Under the pieces are notes generated by a model. It was not told the DNA's origin, made no database searches, and saw only the letters and a list, made by a program, of their open reading frames with translations. From NCBI RefSeq assembly GCF_016623495.1, contig NZ_JAEHHL010000006.1, positions 124,001 through 188,000 of the forward strand: a stretch of DNA of 64,000 nt. Direction: 5' to 3'. Position 1 is the stretch's first letter, and each line of letters begins with the position of its first letter. The translations under genes and the position numbers were made by a program. This document shows, in pieces, positions 42,618 to 52,018 of this stretch. Source of the stretch: Thermohalobaculum xanthum. Its GTDB lineage: Bacteria; Pseudomonadota; Alphaproteobacteria; Rhodobacterales; Rhodobacteraceae.

Positions 42618-43844
42618 TTAGTTAAGATTGTTGCCTTTATTACGTTGGTTTCCCATTCCCATCCCAAGGCGCATCGCCAGGTGCCGCACCGGCGCGATCC
42701 CGTGGATCGCCTTGAGCCCCAGCCGGCGCAGGTCGCGGACCGGCTGGGCCTCGGCCTGGGCAAAGCGGTTCAGGGCATCGACCCCGGCGACGCGCGCCGC
42801 CATCTCGGGCCAGCGGGCCCGGTGGTAGCGCGACAGCAGGTCGGGCGCGCCGATGTCGCGCCCCTCGCGATGGGCGGCGGCGACCAGCCCGGCCAGGGAC
42901 TCGATGTCGGCGAGGCTTATGTTCAGCCCTTGCGCCCCGATCGGCGGGATGACATGGGCGGTCTCGGCGACCAGGGCCAGCCGCTCGGCCCAGAGCCGGG
43001 TGGCAAGCTGGCCGATGATCGGCCAGACCGCGCGCGGGCTCGCCACCTCGAGCGGCCCGAAGATGCCCATCGTCTCGGCCGTGATCTCGACGCAGAGGCG
43101 CGTGTCGTCCATCGCCGCCAGTTCGTCGGCCCGCGCGTTCGGCACCATCCACACCACCGACGAGCAGGGCCGCCCGTCGATGTCGGGCATCGGTACCAGC
43201 GTCAGCGGGCCGCCCGTGCGGTGGATCTCGGTCGAACAGCCCTCGTGCGGGGCGGGGTGGGTCACGCAGAACACCAGCGCCCTCTGCCCGTAATGCCAGC
43301 GCCGGACGCCTAGGCCCGCCGCCTCGCGCAGCGCCGAGTCGCGCCCGTCGGCGGCCACGACCAGCCGCGCGCGGACCTGGCGCCCGTCGCCCAGCCGGGC
43401 CACCGCCTCGGCGGTCCGGCGCAGCACCCGCGTGACCGTCGTCCCGTCGATCAGCCGGGCATGGGGCGTCGCGGCGATCGCGTCGACCAGCGCGCGCCGC
43501 GCCGCGCGGTTCGTGACGTTGAAGCCGAAGGGCCGGTCGCCCATCTCGCGCGCGTCGAAGGGGCAGTCCTCGCGGACATGGCGCGCCTCGCCCCCGGCAT
43601 CCACCAGCCGCATGGTCCAGAGCGGCGTCGCCGCTTGCGCCATCGCCTGCCACGCGCCGGCGCGGGTCAGCGTCTCGACCGCCGGCATCAGGAAGGCGGT
43701 GGTGCGCAGGTCCGGCCCCTCGGCCGCGGCGGGCAGGGGGTCGACGCAGGCGACGCGCACCCCCTCGGCGGCGAGCCGCAGGGTGGCCGCGAGCCCGGCG
43801 ATGCCGCCGCCGGAGACGAGGATATCGGTGTCGATCGTTTCCAT
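42618..43844 (-). CDS. UbiH/UbiF-family FAD-dependent hydroxylase (ubiquinone biosynthesis type)
   Basis: 408 residues. The FAD fingerprint ILVSGGGIAGLAATLRLAAEG is at about 8-28, the DG motif is VVAADGRDSALREAAG, and the second FAD motif ALVAETAHVIPPIGAQGLNIS is near 311-331 (the usual GD is AE here). Such monooxygenases hydroxylate the ubiquinone ring precursor at the membrane. The last ten residues (NQRNKGNNLN) are encoded in AT-rich DNA and unlike a normal family end, so the native 3' end seems to have been replaced by the inserted patch. Confidence 0.87.
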   Translation of the reverse strand: METIDTDILVSGGGIAGLAATLRLAAEGVRVACVDPLPAAAEGPDLRTTAFLMPAVETLTRAGAWQAMAQAATPLWTMRLVDAGGEARHVREDCPFDAREMGDRPFGFNVTNRAARRALVDAIAATPHARLIDGTTVTRVLRRTAEAVARLGDGRQVRARLVVAADGRDSALREAAGLGVRRWHYGQRALVFCVTHPAPHEGCSTEIHRTGGPLTLVPMPDIDGRPCSSVVWMVPNARADELAAMDDTRLCVEITAETMGIFGPLEVASPRAVWPIIGQLATRLWAERLALVAETAHVIPPIGAQGLNISLADIESLAGLVAAAHREGRDIGAPDLLSRYHRARWPEMAARVAGVDALNRFAQAEAQPVRDLRRLGLKAIHGIAPVRHLAMRLGMGMGNQRNKGNNLN

Positions 43845-43877
43845 GGCTTCCAGAGCTAAACCGCGCCGGTCCGCCTC

Positions 43878-44336
43878 TCAAGTGGCGTTGCGACGCATGG
43901 CGAAGAAGTCGCGCAGCAGATCGGCGGACTCGGCCGCCGATATGCCGTCATAGACCTCGGGCACGTGGTGGCACTGGCGGTGCGAGAAGACCCGCGCGCC
44001 ATGGGCGACGCCGCCGGTCTTGGGGTCCTCGGCGCCGTAGTAGAGCCGGCGGATGCGCGCGAGCGAGATCGCGCCCGCGCACATCGGGCAGGGCTCCAGC
44101 GTGACGTAGAGATCGCAGTCCGTGAGCCGCTCCGAGCCCAGGGCGACCGCGGCCGCGCGGAGCGCCAGCATCTCGGCATGCGCCGTGGGATCGGCTCGCT
44201 CGCGCACGCGGTTGCCGTCGGCGGCCAGAACGCGCCCTCCGGGCGCGACGACGACGGCGCCGACCGGGGTCTCTCCCCGCGCCGCGGCTGCGCGCGCCTC
44301 GGCCAGCGCCCGGTCCATATGCGAGACGAATTTCAT
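43878..44336 (-). CDS. tadA: tRNA-specific adenosine deaminase
   Basis: 152 residues, normal length. The zinc deaminase motifs are complete: His53-Ala-Glu55 (TAHAEML) and PCPMC with Cys83 and Cys86. It deaminates A34 to inosine in tRNA-Arg(ACG). The frame is open to 44438, but the ATG at 44336 gives the usual short N-terminus. It is divergent from the RluB-type gene, 100 bases away. Confidence 0.95.
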   Translation of the reverse strand: MKFVSHMDRALAEARAAAARGETPVGAVVVAPGGRVLAADGNRVRERADPTAHAEMLALRAAAVALGSERLTDCDLYVTLEPCPMCAGAISLARIRRLYYGAEDPKTGGVAHGARVFSHRQCHHVPEVYDGISAAESADLLRDFFAMRRNAT

Positions 44337-44436
44337 GCCGCGCGACGATGCCCCGGAAGCGGGGGCGGCGCAATCTCCGCGTCTGCCGCGCCGCTTTCCC
44401 CTCGCCAAGCCGGATCGTCTGGCGTAGAGGGGGCGC

Positions 44437-45279
44437 ATGGCAAGACCTCCCTCACATCGTCCCGGCCCGCGTCAGGGCGGCAAGCCCACAGGCACCGGCC
44501 GCGCGACCCGCGAGACCTCCGCAAGGACCGTGGCGGCCGCCCCCGTGTCCGACGGGCCGGAGCGGATCGCCAAGCGCCTCGCCCGCGCCGGCGTCGCATC
44601 GCGCCGCGAGGTCGAGCGGATGATCACGGATGGCCGCGTCCGTCTCAACGGCCGGGTGCTCGACACGCCCGCGGTGACCGTCACGGCTGCCGACCGGATC
44701 GAGGTCGACGGCAAGCCTGTCGCCGAACCCGAGCCGGCACGGCTCTGGCGCTATCACAAGCCCGCGGGGCTTGTGACCTCGGCGCGCGACGAGAAGGGTC
44801 GCGACACGGTGTTCGACCACCTGCCGGCCGAGCTGCCGCGGGTGATGACGATCGGGCGGCTCGACCTGAACTCGGAAGGCTTGCTGCTGCTCACCAATGA
44901 CGGCGAGCTGAAGCGCCGGCTCGAGCTCCCCTCGACCGGCTGGCTGCGCAAGTATCGGGTCCGTGTCCACGGTGATCCCGACGACGTGGCGCTGGAGCCG
45001 TTGCGAAAGGGCATCATTGTCGATGGCGAGCGATTCCAGCCCATGACCGTCACGATCGACCGCCAGCAGGGGTCGAATGCCTGGCTCACCGTCGGCCTGC
45101 GCGAGGGGCGGAACCGCGAGGTCAGACGGGCGATGGAGGCGGTCGGACTGACGGTCAACCGCCTGATCCGGCTCAGCTATGGCCCGTTCCAGCTTGGCGA
45201 TCTCGCGGCCGGGGCGGTCGAGGAAGTGCGCTCGAAAGTTCTCGCCGATCAGCTTGGTGGCGCATCGCGCAAGCGATGA
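44437..45279 (+). CDS. rluB: Ribosomal large-subunit pseudouridine synthase, RluB family
   Basis: 280 residues. An S4 RNA-binding domain (about 40-85, RIAKRLARAGVASRREVERM) is followed by the RsuA/RluB catalytic domain, with Asp143 in GRLDLNSEGLLLLTNDG. It modifies 23S rRNA near position 2605 in E. coli terms. The first 35 residues are basic and low-complexity, as common in alphaproteobacterial members. RluB versus RluE/RluF specificity is inferred from the motif. Confidence 0.9.
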   Translation: MARPPSHRPGPRQGGKPTGTGRATRETSARTVAAAPVSDGPERIAKRLARAGVASRREVERMITDGRVRLNGRVLDTPAVTVTAADRIEVDGKPVAEPEPARLWRYHKPAGLVTSARDEKGRDTVFDHLPAELPRVMTIGRLDLNSEGLLLLTNDGELKRRLELPSTGWLRKYRVRVHGDPDDVALEPLRKGIIVDGERFQPMTVTIDRQQGSNAWLTVGLREGRNREVRRAMEAVGLTVNRLIRLSYGPFQLGDLAAGAVEEVRSKVLADQLGGASRKR

Positions 45280-45435
45280 GCGCCGTACAGGGCGCAACGA
45301 CCGAAACGGCGCATGGCGGGAACGGTGGCGCTTTCCATTGCGATCCCGAATGTGCTATCAATCCTTGATGTTTGCGTGGCCGCCATTCGTGGCGACCGAT
45401 ATGGGGCGTCCGCGAGTGTTTGGACGGAGGGTGAA

Positions 45436-45855
45436 GTGAAACGTTTCGCAGTGGTTGTTGCGGCCGCCGTGTGCCTTGGATTGGCCGGGTGCTCGGGGTC
45501 GACCGGTGGACCTGATACAGAGACCGCCGCACAGGAAGCCGAATACCAGCAAGAGCTCAATCGCGGCTTCGCGATGTTGCGCGACCAGCGCTTCGAAGAA
45601 GCCAAGGACCATTTCTCGGAAATGGCTCAGGACCATCCCAAGGATGCAACCGTCGCGTTGTCCTTGGGCGTGGCGCATCACGAGCTTGGGGAATGGGACG
45701 CCGCGCAGGTCCAGTACGACAAGGCCGTCGAGAACGGCAACCTCGTGATCGTCAAGGAGACGATCTACAAGGGCAAGGTCACCGAGGAACGGACGACCAT
45801 CGCCAACCTCGCCTTCAAGAACATCGAGCAGCTGCGCGCTGATCGTGCTGGCTGA
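45436..45855 (+). CDS. TPR-like lipoprotein
   Basis: 139 residues from a GTG start at 45436, preceded by GGAGGGTGAA. A lipobox (LGLAGCS, Cys19) follows a short signal helix, so the protein is lipid-anchored. The rest forms about two tetratricopeptide-like repeats (NRGFAMLRDQRFEEAKDHF, SLGVAHHELGEWDAAQVQYDKA), a protein-binding scaffold. No partner can be named. A YjbE-like gene follows after 35 bases on the same strand. Confidence 0.75.
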   Translation: MKRFAVVVAAAVCLGLAGCSGSTGGPDTETAAQEAEYQQELNRGFAMLRDQRFEEAKDHFSEMAQDHPKDATVALSLGVAHHELGEWDAAQVQYDKAVENGNLVIVKETIYKGKVTEERTTIANLAFKNIEQLRADRAG

Positions 45856-45890
45856 GCGGGGTGTATAGTGTGATGACGGGAACAGTATCC

Positions 45891-46139
45891 ATGCGAAAGA
45901 TTGCAGCAGCGGGCTTCACCGCGATCCTGACCGCGCTGGCGCCCATGGCGGGGCAGGCCCAGGTTGCAGGCGTTCCGGCCGACGACAAGGCGGCGGCGGC
46001 CATTCCGCCCGCGGCGGTCGCGGTTGGCGCGGCTGCGCTGATCGGCGGCGGCGTCGCGATCGCGCTTTCGGGCGGTGGCGGCGGCGGTGGTTCGACCACC
46101 TCGACGACGGGCACGACGACGCCCTCGCCGTCCGACTGA
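45891..46139 (+). CDS. YjbE-like small secreted protein
   Basis: About 82 residues from the ATG at 45891; another ATG lies at 45861. Signal peptide (AAGFTAILTALAPMAGQAQ), then an Ala-rich segment AVAVGAAALIGGGVAIALSG, a glycine run and a Thr/Ser tail. This matches the odd composition of E. coli YjbE, the first gene of the yjbEFGH exopolysaccharide operon. The YjbF- and YjbH-like genes lie directly opposite on the other strand. The assignment rests on composition and context. Confidence 0.6.
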   Translation: MRKIAAAGFTAILTALAPMAGQAQVAGVPADDKAAAAIPPAAVAVGAAALIGGGVAIALSGGGGGGGSTTSTTGTTTPSPSD

Positions 46140-46197
46140 GGCTTGCCGGAGCGGCAGCCCAGACCTGCCGCCATGCAAGATGTCCGAGCTATGCTAT

Positions 46198-46228
46198 GGG
46201 GCCCCTGAAGGGCCCCGTTTGCTTTTTG
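46198..46228 (+). terminator. Rho-independent terminator after the YjbE-like gene
   Basis: GGGGCCC (46198-46204) pairs with GGGCCCC (46210-46216) across loop CTGAA, followed by GTTTGCTTTTT. It also lies between the convergent yjbE- and yjbF-like genes. Confidence 0.78.
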
Positions 46229-46256
46229 CATCCCGCGTTATCTGCGGGTCACGCGG

Positions 46257-46970
46257 TCAGCCTTCTGCGGATGCTCTCAGCAGTTCGACGATGACCGGCC
46301 GGGTGGTTGGCCCGGTCCACTGCTGCGAGCGCCGGATCGTGCCCGAGTCAGGCTCGACCCAGTAGGTATTCTCGAAGCTGCGGCGCTGATTGGTGCAGGT
46401 CTCGACGATGCGCACGGTCTCGTATCGCTCGATGACCTCGATGTTCTCGCGCACCACCCGGTCGAAGACGCAGCTGACGACGATCGAGTAGTTGTAGAGG
46501 TCGCGTTGCCGGTACTGGTATTCGCGATCCACCTGTCCCGGCCACTGGATCAGGGGGACCGGGTGGGCCACGGGATCGTCTCGCTGGAAGCGCACGGCGA
46601 GCAGGTCGATGCCGAAGCCATAGGTTCCCGACACCGCGCCTTCGTGCATCCTGATGCCGCGACGGTTCTGGTCCTGAAAGTTCTGCTGGTCATCCGCTGC
46701 ATAGGGGGCGGCGCTGAGAATGATGCGCTGAACGCCGCCGAGCGTGAGCGCGATCATCGGCTCTGGCGATTGCGCCAGCACGTCGGCCGGTATCGCGCCC
46801 TCCGGCATCACGAGCGGGGGCTCCTCGGCGCGGCCGGTGCGGATGCTGCTTGCCGCGACCTCTGCAAGCTCGCCGAGCGGGCCCAGCTGCTCGCTCGCGC
46901 TGCCGCATGCGGACAGCAGCACCGCCAGGGCGGTCATCGCGTGACGCAGTTGCGTGCGGGAGCCGATCAT
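46257..46970 (-). CDS. yjbF: YjbF/GfcB-family outer-membrane lipoprotein
   Basis: 237 residues. Signal and lipobox MTALAVLLSACGS place the lipidated cysteine at 22. The remainder matches the YjbF/GfcB family (MIALTLGGVQRIILSAA, DLYNYSIVVSCVFDRVV, ENTYWVEPDSGTIRRSQQW), linked to capsule or exopolysaccharide export. Its start overlaps the end of the YjbH-like gene, so they are coupled. Confidence 0.82.
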   Translation of the reverse strand: MIGSRTQLRHAMTALAVLLSACGSASEQLGPLGELAEVAASSIRTGRAEEPPLVMPEGAIPADVLAQSPEPMIALTLGGVQRIILSAAPYAADDQQNFQDQNRRGIRMHEGAVSGTYGFGIDLLAVRFQRDDPVAHPVPLIQWPGQVDREYQYRQRDLYNYSIVVSCVFDRVVRENIEVIERYETVRIVETCTNQRRSFENTYWVEPDSGTIRRSQQWTGPTTRPVIVELLRASAEG

Positions 46971-49432
46971 TCCCAGAACCCTCCCCAGCGCGTCTTCAGA
47001 CCGCCCCGATCATTGTCGCGCACCGTCGGGTAGAGCCGGTTCGCGACGATCAGGCGCTGCCCGCCGTCCCGCGTCACCGGGCGGATCGTGGTCGAGTACG
47101 AACTGCGGCCGTCGAAGGGAAGCACCCAGTTGAACGGGATCGTCAGCGTGATGCCCTTGTCGAAGCTGCCCTCGCCGAACTCGTCAAAGGGCACGTCGGT
47201 GAGGGTGAAGAAGGCGCCGATCTCCCAGCCATTGGCGAAGCGGCGCGAGAGCGAGAACGTGCCGCCCCAGTCGCCTGCGAGATATCGCCCGGCATCGATC
47301 TGGGTGGAGATGCCGTAGAACCCCGTATCCCAGTAGAACGAGGCGTGGCCGGTGAACACATCGTAGTTGCGGAAGCCGAAATACCCCTCGAAATCGCGCT
47401 GCTGGACCCAGTTGATCTCGCCGCCGATGCCCCAGGACTGGTCGACCGGTTTCCACAGCACCTCGGCCCCGACGCCGCCGAACATCCGCTCGAAAAGCCC
47501 GCCCGAGAAGCGCGCGTAGATGTCGTCGTCCAGCTTGGTCACGTAATCGGCCGTGAGCCGTGAAATCACCGGCGTGTCGGTGCGGAAATACTCGGCGAGA
47601 TCGGTGCGCACTGGCGGCAGGTCCGAGTCCGGGTCGCGCTCGATGTCGTCGAGATTGCCGACGATCCGCTGCGTGATCTCGGCCGAGGCCGATATGCCCG
47701 GCGCTACCTCGACCGTGCCGAGCGCGAGGATCTGCAGATCGGCGCGAAGCGGGCTGTCGGGGTCGAAGAAGTTGATCGGCACATAGGGACCGATCGAATA
47801 GGACGCGCGCGGGAAGAGGCTGTCGACCCCCTCGACGGCGCTCCACTGCGGCTTGGGCGCCTCGGCAAGCGTGGCCGCGGACCACATGTCGGTCGCGCCA
47901 TCGGACTGGTCGACGAAGTCCTCGACGTCGGTGCGGGTGATCGCGATCGTCGCCACCGGCAGGCCGTTCTCGACCGGAACGATTTCGAAGAGCTCGACCG
48001 AGGGCGGCATCGAGCGGCTGAGCGCCCGGGCCGTGCGCCCGATGGCGCGCGGCATGGCGAAGAAGCGCCGGTTCTCGATATAGACCCGCGCGCGGGTCGC
48101 GAAGAGCTCGATGCCGAAGAGCCCGACACCATCGGTCGCAAGGGCCTCGCCGAGGGCCTCGACGGCGCGCTCGCGGTTGGCGGGGTCGTCGTACCAGTCG
48201 GTCGAAAAGTCGGTCGCTGCCCGGCGCGCGGCCCGGATCGCCCGCTCGCCGGCAGGCCGCAGTGCGACCGTGCAGATCGCCTGGCCATCCGGGCGCACGT
48301 ATGTAACGAGGTCGATCAGCTGAAGATCGGCATCGATGCCGGTGGCGGTCGCGGCCGGGCAGGCGTCGTCGGCCGAAGCCGGAAGGACCGCCTGCGCGCG
48401 CCTGGTGCCGTCGGGGTCTGTCTCGAGCGTGACCTTCTTGATCCCGGCTTCGCGGTAGTCGGTCACCGGGACGGCCCCGGTCACCAGGTCGATGGTCTTG
48501 CCGAGACCGACGGACGGCGCCGTGCTGGGCTGCAGGCTGCGATGCCGAACCGGGAGGGTCGAGGGCTCGGTGTCGAAAGGCGCGGGCGGCGAGAAGGGAT
48601 TGCCCGAGATGGTGATCCGAACACCGAATTCCGAGCCGTACATGTAGTAGGCCCCGACCTCGATGTTCTCGATGGGCCTGTATTCGATCCCGAAGTTGAC
48701 GGGAATGTTCTGGTCGAAGTTGCCGGAGAGTTCCTCGCGCGTGTAGGCGTCGCTCGACAACTCGGCCTTCAGGGCAAGCCCGTCGATCGGCGTGTCCCAC
48801 TGGACGCCGCCGAAGAAGCCCATTTTCTCGCCGCGGAAGAAACGGCCGAAATTCACTTCGCCGCCCACGCCGTCGAAGTCGTCGCGGTCGCACATGCTGT
48901 CGATCGCCGCGCAGAAGACGTTCTCGACATCGTTCGCTGACGAAAGGCGCCCCCAGCCGACGCCGCCGGTGAGCACGACGCTGCCTTCGAAAAAGCGCTT
49001 GGTCGCCGCGATGTATTCGGACGAGTAGACGCCCGTGCCGAGGAAGTCCTGGAAGCCCACGACCACGTTCGGCCAGATTTCGGATTCTCGGATCAGCCTG
49101 AGCTTGATGTCGAAGCTGCGGTCGTAGAGGTCCTCGGTGCCGGCGCTGAGAAAATCTGTGAGGATGCTGTATCGGAACGCGGCCTCGACGCCCGGAAAGA
49201 TCTGCGCCGAGAGCGTGTTGCGCATGTAGCCGCCGAAATATCCGCTGGTCAGGCTGATCTGGGCGTCCGGCTGCATCTCGGCCGAGGGCATGTCGATCAG
49301 GCCGGTCACGCCATAGAGGTTGTGGTGCGGCCGTGGCGGCTCCTCGGGCATCTCTGCGCGCGTGCTGACCGGCGCGGCAAGTGCCGCACAGGCGCAAAGC
49401 CGCACCGCGACTGACTTGATGTCGCGCACCAC
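46967..49432 (-). CDS. yjbH: YjbH/GfcD-family outer-membrane beta-barrel protein
   Basis: 821 residues. Signal peptide 1-26 (CACAALAAPVSTRA), then the family opening NLYGVTGLIDMPSAEMQPDAQ. Many short amphipathic strands alternate with aromatic residues, as in a barrel, and the C-terminus ends in GLKTRWGGFWE with a terminal aromatic zone. E. coli YjbH is somewhat shorter (about 700). It is the probable outer-membrane component of an exopolysaccharide system together with YjbF. The polymerase and sugar transferases are not in the window. Confidence 0.85.
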   Translation of the reverse strand: MVRDIKSVAVRLCACAALAAPVSTRAEMPEEPPRPHHNLYGVTGLIDMPSAEMQPDAQISLTSGYFGGYMRNTLSAQIFPGVEAAFRYSILTDFLSAGTEDLYDRSFDIKLRLIRESEIWPNVVVGFQDFLGTGVYSSEYIAATKRFFEGSVVLTGGVGWGRLSSANDVENVFCAAIDSMCDRDDFDGVGGEVNFGRFFRGEKMGFFGGVQWDTPIDGLALKAELSSDAYTREELSGNFDQNIPVNFGIEYRPIENIEVGAYYMYGSEFGVRITISGNPFSPPAPFDTEPSTLPVRHRSLQPSTAPSVGLGKTIDLVTGAVPVTDYREAGIKKVTLETDPDGTRRAQAVLPASADDACPAATATGIDADLQLIDLVTYVRPDGQAICTVALRPAGERAIRAARRAATDFSTDWYDDPANRERAVEALGEALATDGVGLFGIELFATRARVYIENRRFFAMPRAIGRTARALSRSMPPSVELFEIVPVENGLPVATIAITRTDVEDFVDQSDGATDMWSAATLAEAPKPQWSAVEGVDSLFPRASYSIGPYVPINFFDPDSPLRADLQILALGTVEVAPGISASAEITQRIVGNLDDIERDPDSDLPPVRTDLAEYFRTDTPVISRLTADYVTKLDDDIYARFSGGLFERMFGGVGAEVLWKPVDQSWGIGGEINWVQQRDFEGYFGFRNYDVFTGHASFYWDTGFYGISTQIDAGRYLAGDWGGTFSLSRRFANGWEIGAFFTLTDVPFDEFGEGSFDKGITLTIPFNWVLPFDGRSSYSTTIRPVTRDGGQRLIVANRLYPTVRDNDRGGLKTRWGGFWE

Positions 49433-49615
49433 CCCTTCGGAGCCCCCGCTCGCAGATCTCCCCGCGCGACCTTGCCTCTATCGCGCGCGGGCAGCCTACG
49501 GATTTGAAACTGGTGTCACAATCCGTTTTTCGGCAAGTCGGAATCGCCGTCGGGAAATCGCGTGCGTCGGGCAACAGGTGTGCCGGTCCCAGGTTTCGTG
49601 ATAGGCGTCGAAGCG

Positions 49616-49644
49616 TTGACCCCTCCCTTGCGCGTTCTTAAGAT
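49616..49644 (+). promoter_or_regulatory. Putative nrdJ promoter
   Basis: TTGACC (49616-49621), a 17-base spacer and TAAGAT (49639-49644), 36 bases before the nrdJ ATG. The -35 matches consensus at five positions and the -10 at four. I found no cobalamin riboswitch or NrdR box in the 248-base gap. Confidence 0.5.
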
Positions 49645-49680
49645 GTTCTGTCTGCGCCTCAGGACGACAGGATCCGCCCG

Positions 49681-51975
49681 ATGACCGCTTTCACGGCCCC
49701 GATCGCCCGACAGATCTGGGAAATGAAGTATCGCTTCAAGTCGCCATCGGGGGACTCGCTCGACGCGAGCCTGGACGACAGCTTCCGGCGTGTCGCGCAT
49801 GCGCTGGCTGCCGTCGAAGCCGAGCCCGCCGTTTGGGAGCCCCGGTTCCGGGCGGCTCTCGATAGTTTCAGGTTCCTTCCCGCTGGGCGGATCCTCGCCG
49901 GTGCGGGGACTGACCGGGCGGTCACGCTTTTCAACTGCTTCGTGATGGGCACGATCCCCGATTCGATGGAGGGGATCTTCGAGTCGCTCAAGGAGGCCGC
50001 GCTGACGATGCAGCAGGGCGGCGGGATCGGCTATGACTTCTCGACCATCCGGCCGCGGGGCGCGGCGGTGAAGGGCATCGGGGCCGACGCCTCGGGACCG
50101 CTGAGCTTCATGGATGTCTGGGACGCCATGTGCCGGACGATCATGTCGGCCGGGTCGCGTCGCGGCGCGATGATGGCGACGATGCGCTGCGACCACCCCG
50201 ACATCGAGGCCTTCATCGAGAGCAAGCGCGACGCCGCGCGGCTCAGGATGTTCAATCTCTCCGTCCTCGCCACCGACGCGTTCATGGCGGCGGTCGAAGC
50301 CGACGAGCCCTGGGACCTCGTGTTTGATGGCGTGGTCTACAAGACCCTTCGGGCGCGCGACCTGTGGCACCGGATCATGCGCGCGACCTATGATTACGCC
50401 GAGCCGGGCGTGATCTTCATCGACCGGATCAACCGGCTCAACAACCTTTGGTATGCCGAGGCCATCTCGGCCACGAATCCCTGCGGCGAGCAGCCGCTGC
50501 CACCCTACGGCGCCTGCCTGCTCGGCTCGATCAACCTTGCCGCCTTGGTGCGCGACCCGTTCGGCGAGGACGCGGGCGTCGATGCCGAGGAACTCTCGGA
50601 CCTCGTGTCGGTCGCGGTCCGGATGATGGACAACGTGGTCGATGCCTCGCGCTTTCCCTTGGCCCAGCAGGCCGAGGAGGCGCGGGCGAAACGCCGGATC
50701 GGGCTGGGCGTCACGGGGCTCGCGGACGCGCTGGCGATGTGCGGGGTGCGGTACGGCACGCCCGCGGCGGTGGCGCAGAGCGGCGCCTGGCTGAGCGCCA
50801 TCCGCGATGCCGCCTATGCCGCCTCGGTCGGGCTTGCGCGCGAGAAGGGCGCCTTTCCGCTGTTCGACCGCGAGAAGTTCATGGCCGGCGAGACAGTCGC
50901 CGCGCTCCCGCAACATGTCCGAGACGGCATCGCGAGCCATGGCATCCGCAACGCACTACTGACCTCGATCGCGCCCACGGGCACGATTTCGCTCTTTGCC
51001 GGAAACGTCTCCTCGGGGATCGAGCCGATCTTCGCGCTGTCCTACACGCGAAAGGTCCTGCTGCCCGACGGCACGCGTGCCGAGGAGGAGGTCGTCGATT
51101 ACGCCCTGGCGCGCTGGCGCGATCTGAAGGGACCCGACGCGCCGCTGCCCGAGACCTTCGTGACGGCGCAGGACCTGGCGCCCCATGACCACGTGGTCAT
51201 GCAGGCGGAAGCGCAGAAATTCATCGACAGCTCGATCTCGAAGACCATCAACCTGCCTGCCGACATTCCCTTCGACGCGTTCGAGGACGTCTACCTCGAA
51301 GCCTGGCGCAGCGGCTGCAAGGGATGCACCACCTACCGGCCAAATGACGTCACGGGATCGGTGCTCGAGGTGTCGCAGTCCGTCGCGAAGCCGGCGGCAG
51401 GCGCGGAGGACGATGCCGATCACGCAAGCGCGGGCGATGTCGTCTGGATCGCCGAGCCGCTGAACCGGCCGGAAACGCTTGAAGGCATCACCTACAAGCT
51501 CAAATGGCCCGACAGCCCGCATGCCATCTACATCACGATGAACGACGTGATCGTGGGAGGCCGGCGCCGGCCGTTCGAGATCTTCATCAACTCGAAGAAC
51601 ATGGAGCACTACGCCTGGACCGTGGCGCTCACGCGCATGATCTCGGCCGTGTTCCGGCGTGGCGGCGACGTGAGCTTCGTGGTCGAGGAGCTGAAGGCCG
51701 TTTTCGACCCGCGGGGCGGGGCCTGGATGAAGGGGCGGTATGTGCCCTCGATCCTCGCCGCGATCGGCGGGGTGATCGAGCGGCACCTGGTGGAGATCGA
51801 CTTCATCGATGGCGAGGGCATGGGTCTTGCCGAGGACCCGGCCGCGGCCAAGCAGGTCGCCGTCGGCCAGGATCGTGCCGTCCCCTCGGCCTGTCCCAAT
51901 TGCGGCAGCTTCAACACCACCCTGCGCGAGGGCTGCGAGGTCTGCCTCGACTGCGGACACTCGAAATGCGGTTAG
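49681..51975 (+). CDS. nrdJ: Adenosylcobalamin-dependent (class II) ribonucleotide reductase
   Basis: 764 residues. Barrel motifs include LFNCFVMGT (first redox cysteine), GGGIGYDFSTIRP and the finger-loop NPCGEQPL with the radical cysteine and glutamate. The second half has TSIAPTGTISLFAGN and SGCKGCTTYRPN. The C-terminal tail CPNCGSFNTTLREGCEVC and CGHSKC holds the cysteine pairs that reduce the active site. It makes deoxynucleotides without oxygen, using B12. No class I subunit gene is in the window. The gene stands alone. Confidence 0.94.
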   Translation: MTAFTAPIARQIWEMKYRFKSPSGDSLDASLDDSFRRVAHALAAVEAEPAVWEPRFRAALDSFRFLPAGRILAGAGTDRAVTLFNCFVMGTIPDSMEGIFESLKEAALTMQQGGGIGYDFSTIRPRGAAVKGIGADASGPLSFMDVWDAMCRTIMSAGSRRGAMMATMRCDHPDIEAFIESKRDAARLRMFNLSVLATDAFMAAVEADEPWDLVFDGVVYKTLRARDLWHRIMRATYDYAEPGVIFIDRINRLNNLWYAEAISATNPCGEQPLPPYGACLLGSINLAALVRDPFGEDAGVDAEELSDLVSVAVRMMDNVVDASRFPLAQQAEEARAKRRIGLGVTGLADALAMCGVRYGTPAAVAQSGAWLSAIRDAAYAASVGLAREKGAFPLFDREKFMAGETVAALPQHVRDGIASHGIRNALLTSIAPTGTISLFAGNVSSGIEPIFALSYTRKVLLPDGTRAEEEVVDYALARWRDLKGPDAPLPETFVTAQDLAPHDHVVMQAEAQKFIDSSISKTINLPADIPFDAFEDVYLEAWRSGCKGCTTYRPNDVTGSVLEVSQSVAKPAAGAEDDADHASAGDVVWIAEPLNRPETLEGITYKLKWPDSPHAIYITMNDVIVGGRRRPFEIFINSKNMEHYAWTVALTRMISAVFRRGGDVSFVVEELKAVFDPRGGAWMKGRYVPSILAAIGGVIERHLVEIDFIDGEGMGLAEDPAAAKQVAVGQDRAVPSACPNCGSFNTTLREGCEVCLDCGHSKCG

Positions 51976-52018
51976 GCGGGGGCGCGCTGCCGCCGCCAGC
52001 CGCTTGGCACCGCTGACC

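Noticed and set aside
42119-42763. Full upstream extension of the AT-rich ORF into the ubiH gene
   Set aside because: The first 39 residues are Arg/Ser-rich shadow of ubiH; the hydrophobic anchor with the TTG at 42598 is a more natural start.
49433-49680. Possible cobalamin riboswitch or NrdR box before the B12-dependent nrdJ
   Set aside because: I found neither the conserved B12-box pattern nor the NrdR palindrome; only a plausible promoter is visible.
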